From Trametes villosa (Eukaryota; Basidiomycota; Agaricomycetes; Polyporales; Polyporaceae): a stretch of DNA of 64,000 nt. The translations under genes were made by a program, and so were the position numbers. The DNA lies in NCBI GenBank assembly GCA_002964805.2, contig PUDQ02000005.1:310001-374000 (forward strand), in the 5' to 3' direction. The notes under the pieces were generated by a model. It worked only from the letters and a program-made list of their open reading frames with translations. It ran no database searches and was not told the DNA's origin. Below, one piece after another: positions 11,872 through 23,247 of this stretch. Within the stretch, counting starts at the first letter, position 1. Every line of letters starts with the position of its first letter.

Positions 11872-13784
11872 ATGGAACCCGCCGGTACATCCATCTTTGT
11901 CGACCTCCCTACGGAAATCTTGGTCCCTATCCTACTCGAGCTCGATCCCGGCGACTTGAACACTTGCCAACAGGTACATACCCACTAAATCTTCTACGGC
12001 ACGGCTGCATGGTGATATTGTGCTGATCGTCCCGATCGATCGTTGTCCTTCGTAGGTCTGCCGGCGCACTTGGGCAGTCATCGAGTCGTCGTGCGAGATA
12101 CAGTACAAGATGCGCCTCGCCCTCTCTGGGTACATTGACGCGGCGCCCGGAGGGCCAGCTATTGCAGACCGTCTAGCGAGCTTGGAAGCACACCGGCGTG
12201 CATGGCAGCTCGACTCCGTGCTCGTTCCCGACCCAACGTTCTCGCGCGACCTGCCTTACGCATTGGACTTTGACGGTCCGCTGGTCGCTTTACGGGCCGG
12301 ATCGGAGCTGCGGATTTCTCATCCTCGTTCTATGACCCGTTTTATGCTGGGCAACGATTGGACGTTCGACATGAACATGACCGGGATACACCTGTGTCGC
12401 GGTACGAGCGATCCGTCGCAAGGCGTTTTGGCGATCAGTGTGTGGGATCTAGCTATCTTTAGGTGCGCCCACCAGCATCGTTCGCTATCTTAGGAGATCT
12501 CTCACAGTGTACCATGGTTCAGAATTTGCGTTCATGTATATCTCCTTCGGCCAGACGGTAGTGTGGTTCTCCACCCGCTTGCCATCTCCGGTGTGCTCGT
12601 GATCCCCGCACTTGTATTTGGTGGCTTATCTCTATACCCTCCACATATGGTCCAGATATGTGGCGACGTCGTTGCTTGTACGGTTGGGGACAGGATATAC
12701 GCCTATAACTGGAAGACTGGCAATATGGTATTGGTGCGTTTTCGCCCTAGGCGTACATATCCTCAAGTATCTTAGCTAACAGCAATCTTCCAAGAACATC
12801 GCTATGCGCGGCTACACTTGCTGTTTTATAGATGAAGGCCTCCTCCTCACAGACGGTGATTTGTACGGCCACCTCTACGCGCTCAGCTTCGACCCGCACC
12901 CACCATCGCACGTCGAGCAGGTCAACCCATCCCACGTCTGTACCCTCCAATTTCCATGTCACCCCGGCGAACCCAATCGTGTCCTGTACAAAGTGGTTGG
13001 CGAAGCCCCTTGGCCTGCGACCGACTATCGCAGCGCTTTCCAGGACGACCCCGTCCATGCGCTCGCGGCAATCACCTTCGGCCTCGACTCCTACCCCGAC
13101 CCCGACGACGGCTTTCGCTATGTCCTCTGCATGCCCCGCATCACGCTACTTTCGCGCGTCCGTGACACGGCGGCCGCTCGGCCCGCCGCGGAGGTGCTCC
13201 TGTGGGAGGAATGGGCCCTAGAGAACGCCATCGTTCTTCGCTACAACCACCACTCAGACGACTTCATCGTATCTGTGCATACGGCAGGCTCGCGCATCAT
13301 TGTCGGCATTGGACCGCGCTATACCCTACCGCCCGAGCGCCCGGATCCGATCACTGTCGACATCTTCGTCCTCCATGCACATTCTCTAGCGGGGCGCACG
13401 CGCGCTGAGCGTGTGGTCACGGAAAAGAACTTGCGCAAGGCGGCACCATATTTCACCGTCGTGCCCCCGTCCGCGCTGACACGTAACCCCGTGCGCGTGC
13501 CCGACGAGGAGCCGCGTGCGCTCCCGTACGCGCTCTATCACAAGTCTGTGCAGATCGGTGACGCGGAGATGGCGACGTTTCCAGGGTCCAACGCAATGCC
13601 AGTGAGGTGGTTGATCAAGGCCTGCAAAGACGGTATTGTGGTCATGGTACGTCAATGCAGTTTAGGCATGCATAGGCCCGATGCGCGAAGCTGATGTTGA
13701 CCTCGTTAGGGAGAGCGGGGCATACCTGAGGGTCCGGGGGGTTTCGAAAATCGTATTGCCCGTTCGTGGACGTTCTCTGCTTAA
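11872..13784 (+). CDS. F-box protein A' (557 aa, 5 exons)
   Basis: Exons 11872-11973, 12056-12462, 12508-12733, 12783-13646 and 13710-13784 give 558 codons. It is the inverted paralogue of the gene at 370-2281, with the same five-exon layout. The F-box lies at residues about 10-45 (LPTEILVPILLELDPGD). Later blocks include LLRPDGSVVLHPLA, QICGDVVAC, FRYVLCMPR and LLWEEWALEN, shared with A. The predicted role is substrate recognition in an SCF ubiquitin ligase. No frameshift or stop is present, so the gene looks intact. Divergence from A (about 70% by eye) is clearly larger than between the neighbouring B pair. Confidence 0.85.
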
Positions 13785-14238
13785 ACGTCGGGCATACCGC
13801 CTTCGTGACCGTACTTGCATATTCACCACAAGCTGATCCGACCCTGTACTACTATATCACTCTTACACCGATTGACACAAGCTAGGAACTCAACCCAACG
13901 GTAAGACACTGTGGCTTTGACAGTGACAGACTCATTCCATCTCATCGTTCGGACGCAGACGCTTGCTGCCAATATACCCTAGCATACCCGCACGTAAAGT
14001 TCCGCATATTCAACGCATTCAATCTTTGGGCTGTATTCAATAAGGAACATAGCACAGCATGAGCCACCGGCGCACGCATCGTCGCGTTGTTCATCGCCAT
14101 AGAGGCTGCATCCCTCCACGCGCACGAGGAAAACAGACGGCTTCATTACACAATACTAGTACTACATTGGCCGTAATGTCCGCGACGTAGCGACATACAT
14201 GGTATACATCCGGAGAGCCCGAGTCCGAAGTCACGCAT
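13785..14238. other. Intergenic, no gene seen
   Basis: Convergent space between F-box A' and the WPGY-family gene. Only short, unsupported open frames. Confidence 0.5.
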
Positions 14239-15008
14239 CTAGGCCATAACGCGAGCGGATATAGGATCGAGCCAAACATCAGCCTGGAAGACGTCACGGC
14301 CAAGGTGCCTCAGCGCGTCGATGTGGAGCCTGTTCATCATCTCGCCGGGAAGCAGGATGTGCCATTGCGTGTTCCTCTCATCTTTGCTTGACACATACGA
14401 CCCCTGGATATCCTAGGAATCGTCAAGCGTACGATGTCAGGCAGCCGCTTCACAGGAACAAAAGGGGATTTCAGCGCACCAAGAAGAACCGTTGGTATGC
14501 TTTGGCAATCGCGCTCAGTAGGTCCGCGCGTGTCGCCCTGGTCCCGCTGGAAGCGGATACGCGCACTTGCATCTCCTCCGAGTAGTATCCGGGCCACTGG
14601 GATGACGATCAGCTGGATTCTGGGTGATACTGGAGGGTGGAGGCTTACCGTGATCAGCAGCCGAATCACCGGCTGGCCATTCCCAGGCACCCGCTCGGCG
14701 AGTTCGTCGATCCATTTGTCTTGTAGTTGCAACCTCCACATATTGCCCTCGTGCAGGACGTGGTAGAAGCTCGGGGAGCGAGCGCCATCGGTCCTCTCGA
14801 AGGTGATCGCCCGGATGCTGGGGAGAAGCGCTAGATATTTCTGAGGGATCCTGGAGGGGACCAGCGGGGGACCTTGGCGAGGCCGCTGTGCGCCGGTTAC
14901 CAGAGGCAGCAGAGTGGGGGGCTGGACGTCGTCCTGGGGTGCCACGTTTACCCGTGAAGCGGGCGAACGTAAATCGAGGAGACCGGTGCTTCTCAGGGAG
15001 GGGAGCAT
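14239..15008 (-). CDS. WPGY-family conserved fungal protein (216 aa, 3 exons)
   Basis: Exons 15008-14649, 14596-14480 and 14412-14239 join in phase to 217 codons. The splice between exons 1 and 2 creates RLLITWPGYYSEEM, followed by VRVSASSGTRATRADLLSAI and AKAYQRFF. This matches an unnamed Agaricomycete family with a WPGY motif, a basic strand and an ITRxxLAxxI-like helix (from memory). The same domain is found at the C-terminus of the gene at 23248-25857. Its function is unknown. A TATATAAA box lies at 15081-15074 on this strand. The ATG at 15062 is only ~12 nt downstream of it, so the ATG at 15008 is preferred; using 15062 would add 18 residues. Confidence 0.65.
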
Positions 15009-15073
15009 GATCAGGTAGTGTGGCGAGTGGTAGAAGCTGGTGCTGATACTGCAGAGCTCCATGGTGGATCGCG

Positions 15074-15081
15074 TTTATATA
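15074..15081 (-). promoter_or_regulatory. TATA box for the WPGY gene
   Basis: TATATAAA on the minus strand, about 66 nt upstream of the chosen ATG (15008). Confidence 0.5.
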
Positions 15082-17077
15082 CTGCTCGAAGACAGAGGTA
15101 AAGCGGCGGCCAAGGCGGGCGGACAAGGAGAGAGCGGTAGCGGCGTAAGGGGTAGGCCAAAGCAGCGAGACCAAGCGGGCACAGGGGCTATTATACCAGG
15201 ACGCGGCGGCGGAGGGGCGCGCAACAGCCTGCAGAGGGAGTGCGAGCCGGTGCCACTCGGGCGATCGCTTGGGGGACTCGGGCCTGCGTGTGCGGCGCAT
15301 CGACCGCGCCGGGTAGCCACGAGGCTGCAGAGTCCCAGCGCGAGGCGCGGGCGCATGGCCCGCGGCGCACAAGATCGTGAGTGGCACAGTCTGAATCGAG
15401 TGGCGTGGTGCGGTGGAGGGTCGCGGCCGCATGTTCCGGGTGCGGGGCCTCTCCTTTGTCGCCGACATGAGTCTCTGTGCGCTTCTGGTACTTGCAACGA
15501 TCTAGGGCGTGGTGAATCATCCTTGGAGCATGCAGCCTTGGCAGTACGCGAAATTCTCACCAGCGTACTACGCTATAACCTCGACCTTTACGAGACCAGC
15601 TCCGTCGCTTCGCCCTGGCATGTGTCTCAGAATGCTTGTGAGAGCTTATAAGCAAAGGCTGAAGCGCAGGCAGTTATTGTGGGCCAGCTTGGGTGTCAGC
15701 CGCCGTCACAGAGAGTTCGAGGATACCGACCGCTATTGGCAAGCACTGGCGGAATATGGCTCTATCCTTCCCTGTACATCTGTGTAAGCATGCGATGGTA
15801 GTGTTATGAGACGAAAAATGACAGATCACAAGTACTATGGTTTAAGCCGCCTATTCGTATGAGCGAATGTAGCGAGGAGTTGGAACAAGTGCTTGTGCAA
15901 CGTCGTGGATCGCCTCAGAAAGCGCCCATGATCATTGTGGCGCAAGTTGTTGAATGGGCGCCTACCCGCGTCTACGCGCTGGCGGTTCGATACTTTTCTC
16001 TTTCGTCCCTCCGCTACACCGCTTGGCCGTCGACCATCTCGACATCCTCCAAATCAACTGACTGGTCTGCAACGATACTGCTTGCAATCATACTTCGCCA
16101 CTGTTGCCTCTGGGCCTGGTTGTTCTCCCGGCCGCCTCTCTCGGGGAAAGCCGATTTCTCATACTCAACGATCATGCTCTCCAAGCGTTGAGCAGATCTC
16201 CATATGCCCACTTCGCTGCGGTCTATGTCGTATCTAGTTTGAACTGCACGCTTTAGCCTGGCGGCCGCTCTAGTAGCTGCGAACTTGCAGTAGGCTCGTA
16301 AACCTCACCTCATCTCGAACCGAAAACCGTCCGACCCCCCCTTACGGTACGGGTCCTACTAGCCGTCCTGCTCTGGCGCATTCCGCTTCTCAAGCTCGCG
16401 AGGAATGTGCGCTATGCGTCTCTTCCGGAGCTTTCTCGCGATGGCCTCGTGAACGCGGCGTCGATGGAACACGGGCGCGGAGGGGACTAACTCCGGCGGA
16501 GAGTCAGCCACATCATACAATCATTCCACTAGCTGTTCCATCATACGTGTAGCGGATGATAGAGGGTGTAAAGGTATTGCTTGCGCTCGTATCATGCGCC
16601 GCCGCTGGTGCGTATAGTAAGTACTGCCTCCCCTTCAAGTCACCGGCCTGCGCTCACCTCATCGTCGCCAGTGCAGTGTGACCTGCGCATCTCCACTTCT
16701 ACGAGACACTAGTTCATTCGTAACTGCTCTGAACCTGCCAGACATCGTAAATCACCATGTCAACTCAGTTGCACCGGCTAAGCAGGTCCGAAACGACAAG
16801 GAGCTAGGCCCATGAGCGGCGCTTCGTGCTGTAATCCTGTACAGCTTCATCGCCTTCACTAGTACGTATGCGCATCGATGTTCATTTCGGAGACTCACAT
16901 GTGCTAGTATGGACCTTCAAATTAACAGCGCCGTATTAATACCCGCTGGAGCGTACTCGGAAAGGCGATGCGCTCTCCTCATTTATAGGGCCTACTCTCG
17001 CCCGCGACCCAGTACTCTCGAACCCCCACCTCCGAGTCGCCTCTTGCTTCGTGTATCAATCCTAGAGCCTGCACTCT
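15082..17077. other. Intergenic, about 2 kb
   Basis: No gene can be supported. A hydrophilic minus-strand frame at 16211-16014 (ending VDLEDVEMVDGQAV) could be a leftover exon but has no convincing partner exons. A TTTATAGG box near 16980 is a plausible TATA element for the gene starting at 17078. Confidence 0.5.
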
Positions 17078-20000
17078 ATGAGTCTCGCCGCCTGGAATAT
17101 CTATGCCGAAGAGCTCACCCACCTAGGTTACGGCCACCCTCTGTGGGTTCCCGATCCCGCTCCAGGACGAGCCCAAATCGAGATCGGGGACGTGGGCTGG
17201 ATAGAAGAAGGCGAGTTCCACATTCTCTTCAACGCTCTCCGGGAGCCTAGCTCTGGCAATCAGCCGTGGAACGCGGTACCCGCCGGCTTCGTCCCGCTCG
17301 ACAGAGCTCGCTTGGCGATTGCGGGTCCGCGTGAGAGGATCTCGCAAACCGTGTTGTGCAGCAGGAGCATCCAACAGACGGACGTCGCTGGAGGACTCGC
17401 AGTTGGTGGGTACGTGACTAGACTCCAGCATCGTCTTCCGGGTGCTTGCCTAACAACGTGCCCCTTGCCCTTGCCCCAGGCCGGCGACTCCACTTAGCTC
17501 GGGCAGCATAAACTTCACGTTCCAATGCCGCGGAGATTCAGGCGCTCTACTCATGCTCAGCCCCCACGCCACCACGCACGACATCCTTTCGAAGCGAGCC
17601 GTCATCTCTTACATCGAGGCGAACCTCGATAGTTGGCTGAGCTTCGCGAGGAACGACCTGGGGCTCGAGCTCCGCGAGGCCGACATCCGCTTCGTGGTCG
17701 GAACGAAGATGACGTCCCAATGGGCCGTCGCCGCGTTCAGGGGGAATTATCGCAACAAGCAAGGGAGCATCACCGGTGGCCTCGCGGGCGCAGCCGCCGC
17801 GAACCTCTCTATGAGCGTCTCCAACCAGGCGCTACCGGCGAACCACTATCGTGTCGGCCCTCCGGAGCGCCGACTTGGGCAGGTTCCGTCAGCCGCTCAT
17901 GTACCCTGTCCCTCTGAGCAGGAAAGCGAACATCGCGGTGCAAGAGTGCAGCAAGAGGAACCGCCATTCGACCAATGTGTATTCGTTGTCACCTACAAGC
18001 GAAAAACGCGTCTCCAAGCTATCCTCGACCGTCTTCTGGCCAACGCAGGTCCCGACGAGTTGCCCCAAGGTCCTCGTAATCCAGACGTTACCCCCTCGTT
18101 GCGAGTAGAGAACGTCGTCAACGAAGAGGAAGACGGCATCATCCTGCCAGATGATGCATCGTCTGACCAACAGGCCACCGACGGGTCCCATCGCGCCGAA
18201 TCGGACGTTACCTTGCCTGCCAACCCCGGGCCGTCGAGCGAAAAGGGATTCGAGGCCGTACTCGCCGGCTGCAAACGCTACCTAGTCTCCGAGAGCAACA
18301 TCAAAGTAACGTGGCCGCTTGACCTCGAAGCCGCGCTGGTGGAAGGTGCGAATCCATGTGCAGGCTGGACATCTTGAATACGCCCGTTCGGTTTTGATGC
18401 CCTCTTTCTGTATAGGACTTGGGAAATATACTCCCTCCGAGAGCGGAGTCAAGTCACCGCGCGGGTTGAGCCGCTTTCCCAACCGTAACAAGTTTATTGC
18501 CCAGTACATCCTCGAGAAAACTGGCCAAATTCGGACGGCGAAGCAAATCGGAACGCGTATCCAGCAGCTGAGGGACACAAGCGCGGGCACGAGCAGTGAG
18601 TTCATCCATAGAGGATGTCTGCGCCCTTCCTCGTCTGCTACCTCAACCCCCGCCCTTCTGTTCAGCGCGTGAGTGCGGCTTTGCTGACGGTGTTCGTCGA
18701 TTTAGTCCTGAAGGCCATCTCAGACCGCCACTACGAGATGATGCACCCCAATAAACAGCGCTTGAGCGCGGGAAACATGCAAGTACCCGCGCTCACTTCT
18801 TCCGGGGGCGCCGCGGCCCCGTCCAATCCTCCCCTTGTCCAGGTTTATATCAGCGTCCCTCCGGCACTCACCCCGGCTCCCTCCGGCGCTGCGACGTGGC
18901 CCGACCAGCCCCAGACCTCCGACCGCCGCACGGAAGTCAACGTCTCGAACAACACGTACCAGTTCGTTGAGCCTCGCCTCCTGCGCACGATCGAACCGCG
19001 AGTAACGTTTGCGTCATCCTCGCCGCTGTCGCTCATCAGCCGCTGTAATGTCTACCGCGAGGCGACACTTATACATGCTGGCGTCCCGGTGACGATGAAT
19101 ACGGATTCCGGGGGTTACGACCACTACACGGACCTCGCCCCGGGATATTGGACGATGTTGTGCTGCTGCCAGAGTGCGTTTTGCTCTAAGCTCCGTCGTT
19201 GTGCATCTGTTGGGCTACCTGGGGCTAATGGTGGTATCACGGCCGCAGATTTACAGCCATACAGCATACTGCAGGTGGTTAGCAAGCCCCCGATCACACC
19301 GGAACAAGAGGGCGAGACCGTGATGCGGGTTCAATACCGATTCATACAGTGGGCCTCTGATCCTGAGTTACGACCTCTCTCGCCATTTCGGCTCGAAGCC
19401 CAGGTATACTCGTTACCGCTAGCCTTCCCCAATTGAGCAACCCTGACACGTGTCGGGTCCAGGAACCAGCAGACGACGACTCGGACTTGGAAAGCGACAT
19501 CTCTAGATTATTTTCCGGCAAGATGAGCACGACCTCGGAGAGCCCTCCCCCGAGCGGTCGAAACACCCCCTACGATCATCAATTGAAGGTCCCGAGATAC
19601 ACTATTGACCCGCCTCCCGAGATCGTGAGTTCGCCGACCGGGCCTTGATCGGGACATACGTGCTTACGCCAGTATTCCCCAGCAGGCCGTAGATCCGGTT
19701 GACGTTTTGCTGGACTATATCCTGGATGTGAGCCCTCGCCATGCCGTCCCCGCTACGGACCGATTCTAATGGTATATGACATAGAACTCGAAGGCGCTCA
19801 CTGCAATTGCGTCGGATACGGACATCCATGAGCTTTGTAGAGGCTCGGTGAGTTTGAAATATGACGGTTCATTGTTACAGATATTCACTGCTCTCATGCA
19901 TGCTCGGTTTGAAGGGTGGGGCGCAGCTATGGAACTCGCGAGAGGATCTCGGGAAGCTGCTGCAACAGATGTCTCCGCAGGTCAATGTGGACGAAGGCGG

Positions 20001-20103
20001 AGGTATGTCTCACCGACTTGTGATTTTCTCCACGGTTGCCCTAGCTCACCATAAAATGCAACCAGTCGGGACAGTACTGCTTGATGGAGAACAGCTCGAG
20101 TGA
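17078..20103 (+). CDS. Chimeric YGHPLW-family protein with embedded TEA/ATTS domain (823 aa, 9 exons)
   Basis: Exons 17078-17409, 17480-18345, 18416-18595, 18706-19403, 19463-19624, 19683-19727, 19785-19847, 19915-20002 and 20066-20103 total 824 codons in one frame. Residues 1-~350 match the copies at 23248 and 60352 (YGHPLW at 18-23, EIGDVGW, SYIEANLDSW, FVVTYKRK). Residues ~374-457 are a TEA domain: TWPLDLEAALVEG, then NRNKFIAQYILEKTG, then RTAKQIGTRIQQLRD. TEA proteins bind DNA as transcription factors. Residues ~460-690 resemble the variable region that follows TEA in basidiomycete factors. From ~725 the family resumes (YTIDPPPE, LLDYILD, AIASDTD), ending DGEQLE. The other two copies lack the TEA part. 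If expressed as modelled, the product would be a DNA-binding version of an uncharacterised protein. The alternative is two overlapping genes sharing exons. Confidence 0.7.
18200..18720 (+). other. TEA/ATTS DNA-binding segment inside the host gene
   Basis: The domain spans the exon 2/exon 3 junction. The splice at 18345/18416 rebuilds ALVEG-LGKYTPSES, as in TEA proteins, where a WxxDLExAL helix is followed by a loop and the RNxxIAxYI...TGxxRTxKQ helices. The exon 3/4 splice (18595/18706) keeps phase and gives TSILKAISDRHYEMM. Confidence 0.75.
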
Positions 20104-20849
20104 ACGACTGCCAACTCGACTAGATGTCATGAGTCATAACTGCGTCGATGTTTCCGTAGGGGGTAGCGTATAACCCTCGCTACTCATGCATCTGCAACAT
20201 GTCTTGAATATCATTCCCATCTCCATGGAGTATACACACGTTGGATCACAACGGGATTCGACTTCAGGGTACCGTTCCTACTGATCATACTACAGAGCAA
20301 GCCGCGCTCGATGCGGCCAGCGATAATGCTTGCCAAGCAAACGGTCGTCTAGGCGCTCGTTCGAGAGGGACCCCCGTATAGGCGCCCATGATACTTTTGC
20401 TTCGTCCTGCTCTTCCACCACCATCGGGATTTTCGGTGCACCTACATCTCCACTTGCACCTAGCGATCCTGCAAATATGACAGCCATATCTACTCTTCCG
20501 CTAGTCTGGTCTCTCGGCTTCTTAACCATCTCGGAGAAAGCCGATCTATGCATGCCCACGATATGCACGAAACGGGCACGCTCAGACCTCGCAGCTGTCG
20601 ACGTTCATTACCGCACCTGCAGCGCGTGGCAGCCATGTCGCTCGCCGCATGGCTATACCGTTCAGCTCCAGCCTAGCAGCAGCGAAGCAGTCGATCTCCT
20701 AGGCAGGACCGTGAGTACACTATCCAGGAGGAGCACCCATCCGACTACGCCTTGGAGTCCCACGAGACTCTGTCCGTGTATGACTGTTCGCCCAGCTCAT
20801 CCGTATTCAACTGTAACGACGAAGGGCGTGGTCACAGAACCGGCCGGGA
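20104..20849. other. Intergenic, about 0.75 kb
   Basis: No gene is supported. A plus-strand open frame at 20330-20860 has no recognisable domain, although part of it could be 5' exon or leader of the following gene. Confidence 0.4.
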
Positions 20850-22258
20850 CATGGCGATGAGGATTGATCTCTCGTGAGTCCCGCAGATTTCCATCCATCT
20901 CACCTACCGAGTCCTGGACCTGAGCGAGGAGTTCACGTATGCAGCCCTACAAGGTTCCTTGCCGACACCCCCCCTCTGCGGCTCCCATACGCAACTACTC
21001 TAACACAGAAGAGCGCATTTGGGGAAATTTCTCGCTCTACAAGTCGTCCGTTTTCCTCAGACTCAGAGAGCTCTGATGGCCGCGTCCTAAGCCTACGGCT
21101 CGCTGTCGAGGCAGCCTCGAGACGCGCAGAGGATGTCATTCGCCAGCTCCGCTCCATACGGACGTCTTCGCCTAAACGGGAGCCCACCTTCGCCTTACGC
21201 ACCTTACGCCCGGAGAAGCTCGCTTTGGGAGACCGGATCGTCGTAGAGGAGGCTAGACGCGAAATCACTGTCGGCTTGGCCAACGGCTTCCCGTCGGTCA
21301 TCTCTCCTGTTCGTCTCTCTCAAACCCAAAAGGTCCGTCTCGTGCCCGGGCCCGTGCAAGAGAGCTTTCCTGCGGGCCTGCGTGGCTTCCTGTACTACTG
21401 GACCCACCCCGCGCGCGTCACACCGCTCGCCGGTGAGATCCGGTTCCGCCGCACCTCTCCCCAGGGCTCGTTTGCCTCCGGATACGACTACCGCGTGCAG
21501 ATGGGGACGCTCTGGCGCATCCCGCTGCTCACGATCGCCGGGACGGAGAGCTACGTGCCGCTCCGCGAGGTCCTCTTGCGCGATGGTTTGGTGGACACGA
21601 CGACGATGGAGCGTGCGCGCGCGCTGTGGGAGGTGCACAAGCTCAAGCGGAACATCAGTCGAGTCATACACTCATTCCGCCAGCCGTTCTTGATCGACCT
21701 GAGCACGCACATGTTCACCTTCTACTTCTTCGGGAAACAAGGCCTGCACCAGTCAGAATTCTGGAACCTCTGCTCCGTGAAAGGGCCGCTCATGCGGCAT
21801 GGGGTGCAGCCATTCGAAGGTTTGTCGTCGGTCCACTCCCGGTTTATGCGGGTTCACTAATGCTTGTGGAATCTGTGGTTCTTTCAGGACGGCTGCTATG
21901 CTGCTTCGAACCGTCGCAGTACCCTCGCTACGCTGGCCGGCGCGTCGTCGTCATGCGCGTCCTCAAAGTCCTGACGCCCGTCCGCTACGACCCGCGGTAT
22001 CACGGCCCACGCAACATGCCTCCGCCGCGCGCCGGCCGCCTCCTCTGCTCATACTACCGCTGGGGAGAGCTCAGGACCGCATCGTCCGGGCCCGGGGATG
22101 CGCGGTGGGGTCCGTGGTGCGTCGATGTCGCCAGGCAGAACTGGGAGATGAACGTGCTCTTCGAACGCCCCGGGGCCGCTGCGAGCGTGCGGCCGCGGAT
22201 GGGCGTTGCGCTCGAGCCCTCGGCTTCTGTGTTGGACCTGCTGACGAAGGATATGTGA
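20850..22258 (+). CDS. Conserved Agaricomycete protein of unknown function (~389 aa, 3 exons)
   Basis: The body is firm: exon 21044-21819 joins 21888-22258 through an intron with GTTTGT donor, TTCACTAAT branch and TTTCAG acceptor. The first exon (20850-20872, MAMRIDLS) is a guess: it is the only nearby ATG that splices in phase. Key segments are VPGPVQESFPAGLRGFLYYW, EIRFRRTS, WRIPLLTIAG and PLREVLLRDGLV, then QPFEGRLLCCFEPSQYPRY after the splice. I recall similar unnamed proteins in polypores with the PGPVQE...GFLYY...LRELLLADGLV pattern; no function is known. It lies between two YGHPLW-family copies, in the same direction. Confidence 0.65.
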
Positions 22259-23247
22259 ATTGCGTCCCGCCTGTGGGGCCGCGCGGACCCGAATGGGCTG
22301 CTTCAGAGCGTGAGACGCTCTTGGATTCTGTGTCGCAGTGCTATCTTGTTGTATGACTGATGTGCTGTGTAATCTCTGGATTGTGTACAGTCTTGACGCA
22401 TGCATGTATGTACTACGTGTATATCCTTGTATGAACTGATATTTCGCGCCATACAGCCTACCCGACGCCGCCCTGGGGGGTCGCCCTCCGTCTGACGCTA
22501 TATGGGTGCGTACGGTGGCGGATAATGTTTGGGTCTCTTTGTACCCGTGTATCGCGCCAGCGGCGCCGCGACAGTCGTACGTCTCCGAGTCCGACTTCAC
22601 AGCTTCGCTCACGCCCCCGCCCTCGACAGTCGAGTGCAAATGGAGTAAGTAGTCGATGTGTGCGGGGCGACAGGACTTCGGTGTTCGTAGGACACGGGGC
22701 TTGCCGCGCTCTGCGACCACGTACGCGCACGCGCGCGCCGGGGCGTTGCGCAATTCAGTAAGTGCATTCGTCTTCCACTATTCTTGTGCTGCTTGGGCTG
22801 ACGTTCAAGTGCTAACTGCTCTTCGGCGGGGCACGGGTATAGGGGGTCGCCGAACGTGATCCAGCTGGGGTCCATAGCTCCGTGGAGAACGGCGGCAACG
22901 ACTTCTCCTTAGGCGTTGAAATTGTGTTTCGTACGCGTTACACCTCCGACTTGGAGGAATAGAAATATGACTCTCAAGTTCCCCATCCACCGAGACGCAC
23001 GCACAGCAACACCACAAGTCGCAGCCCATCCCAGGTGTATTGTGCGCTTCCGCAGTGATCTCGGTAGAGATCATTGCCTTTCCAGGTGCGTCCGCCCATT
23101 GTCGCGTTCTTCGGAGACTCACACGCACTTGTACCCAGATCGATACGCGCCGGCGTGTCATCGAAATACGACCTGTTCTGTTCACCTCATGAACTAGCCT
23201 ACAGAAGCAGGCCACCACATCCACGACTTCCCTACGTACCAGCTTAT
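22259..23247. other. Intergenic, about 1 kb
   Basis: No gene is supported. Several short overlapping frames exist on both strands without splice support or motifs. Confidence 0.5.
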
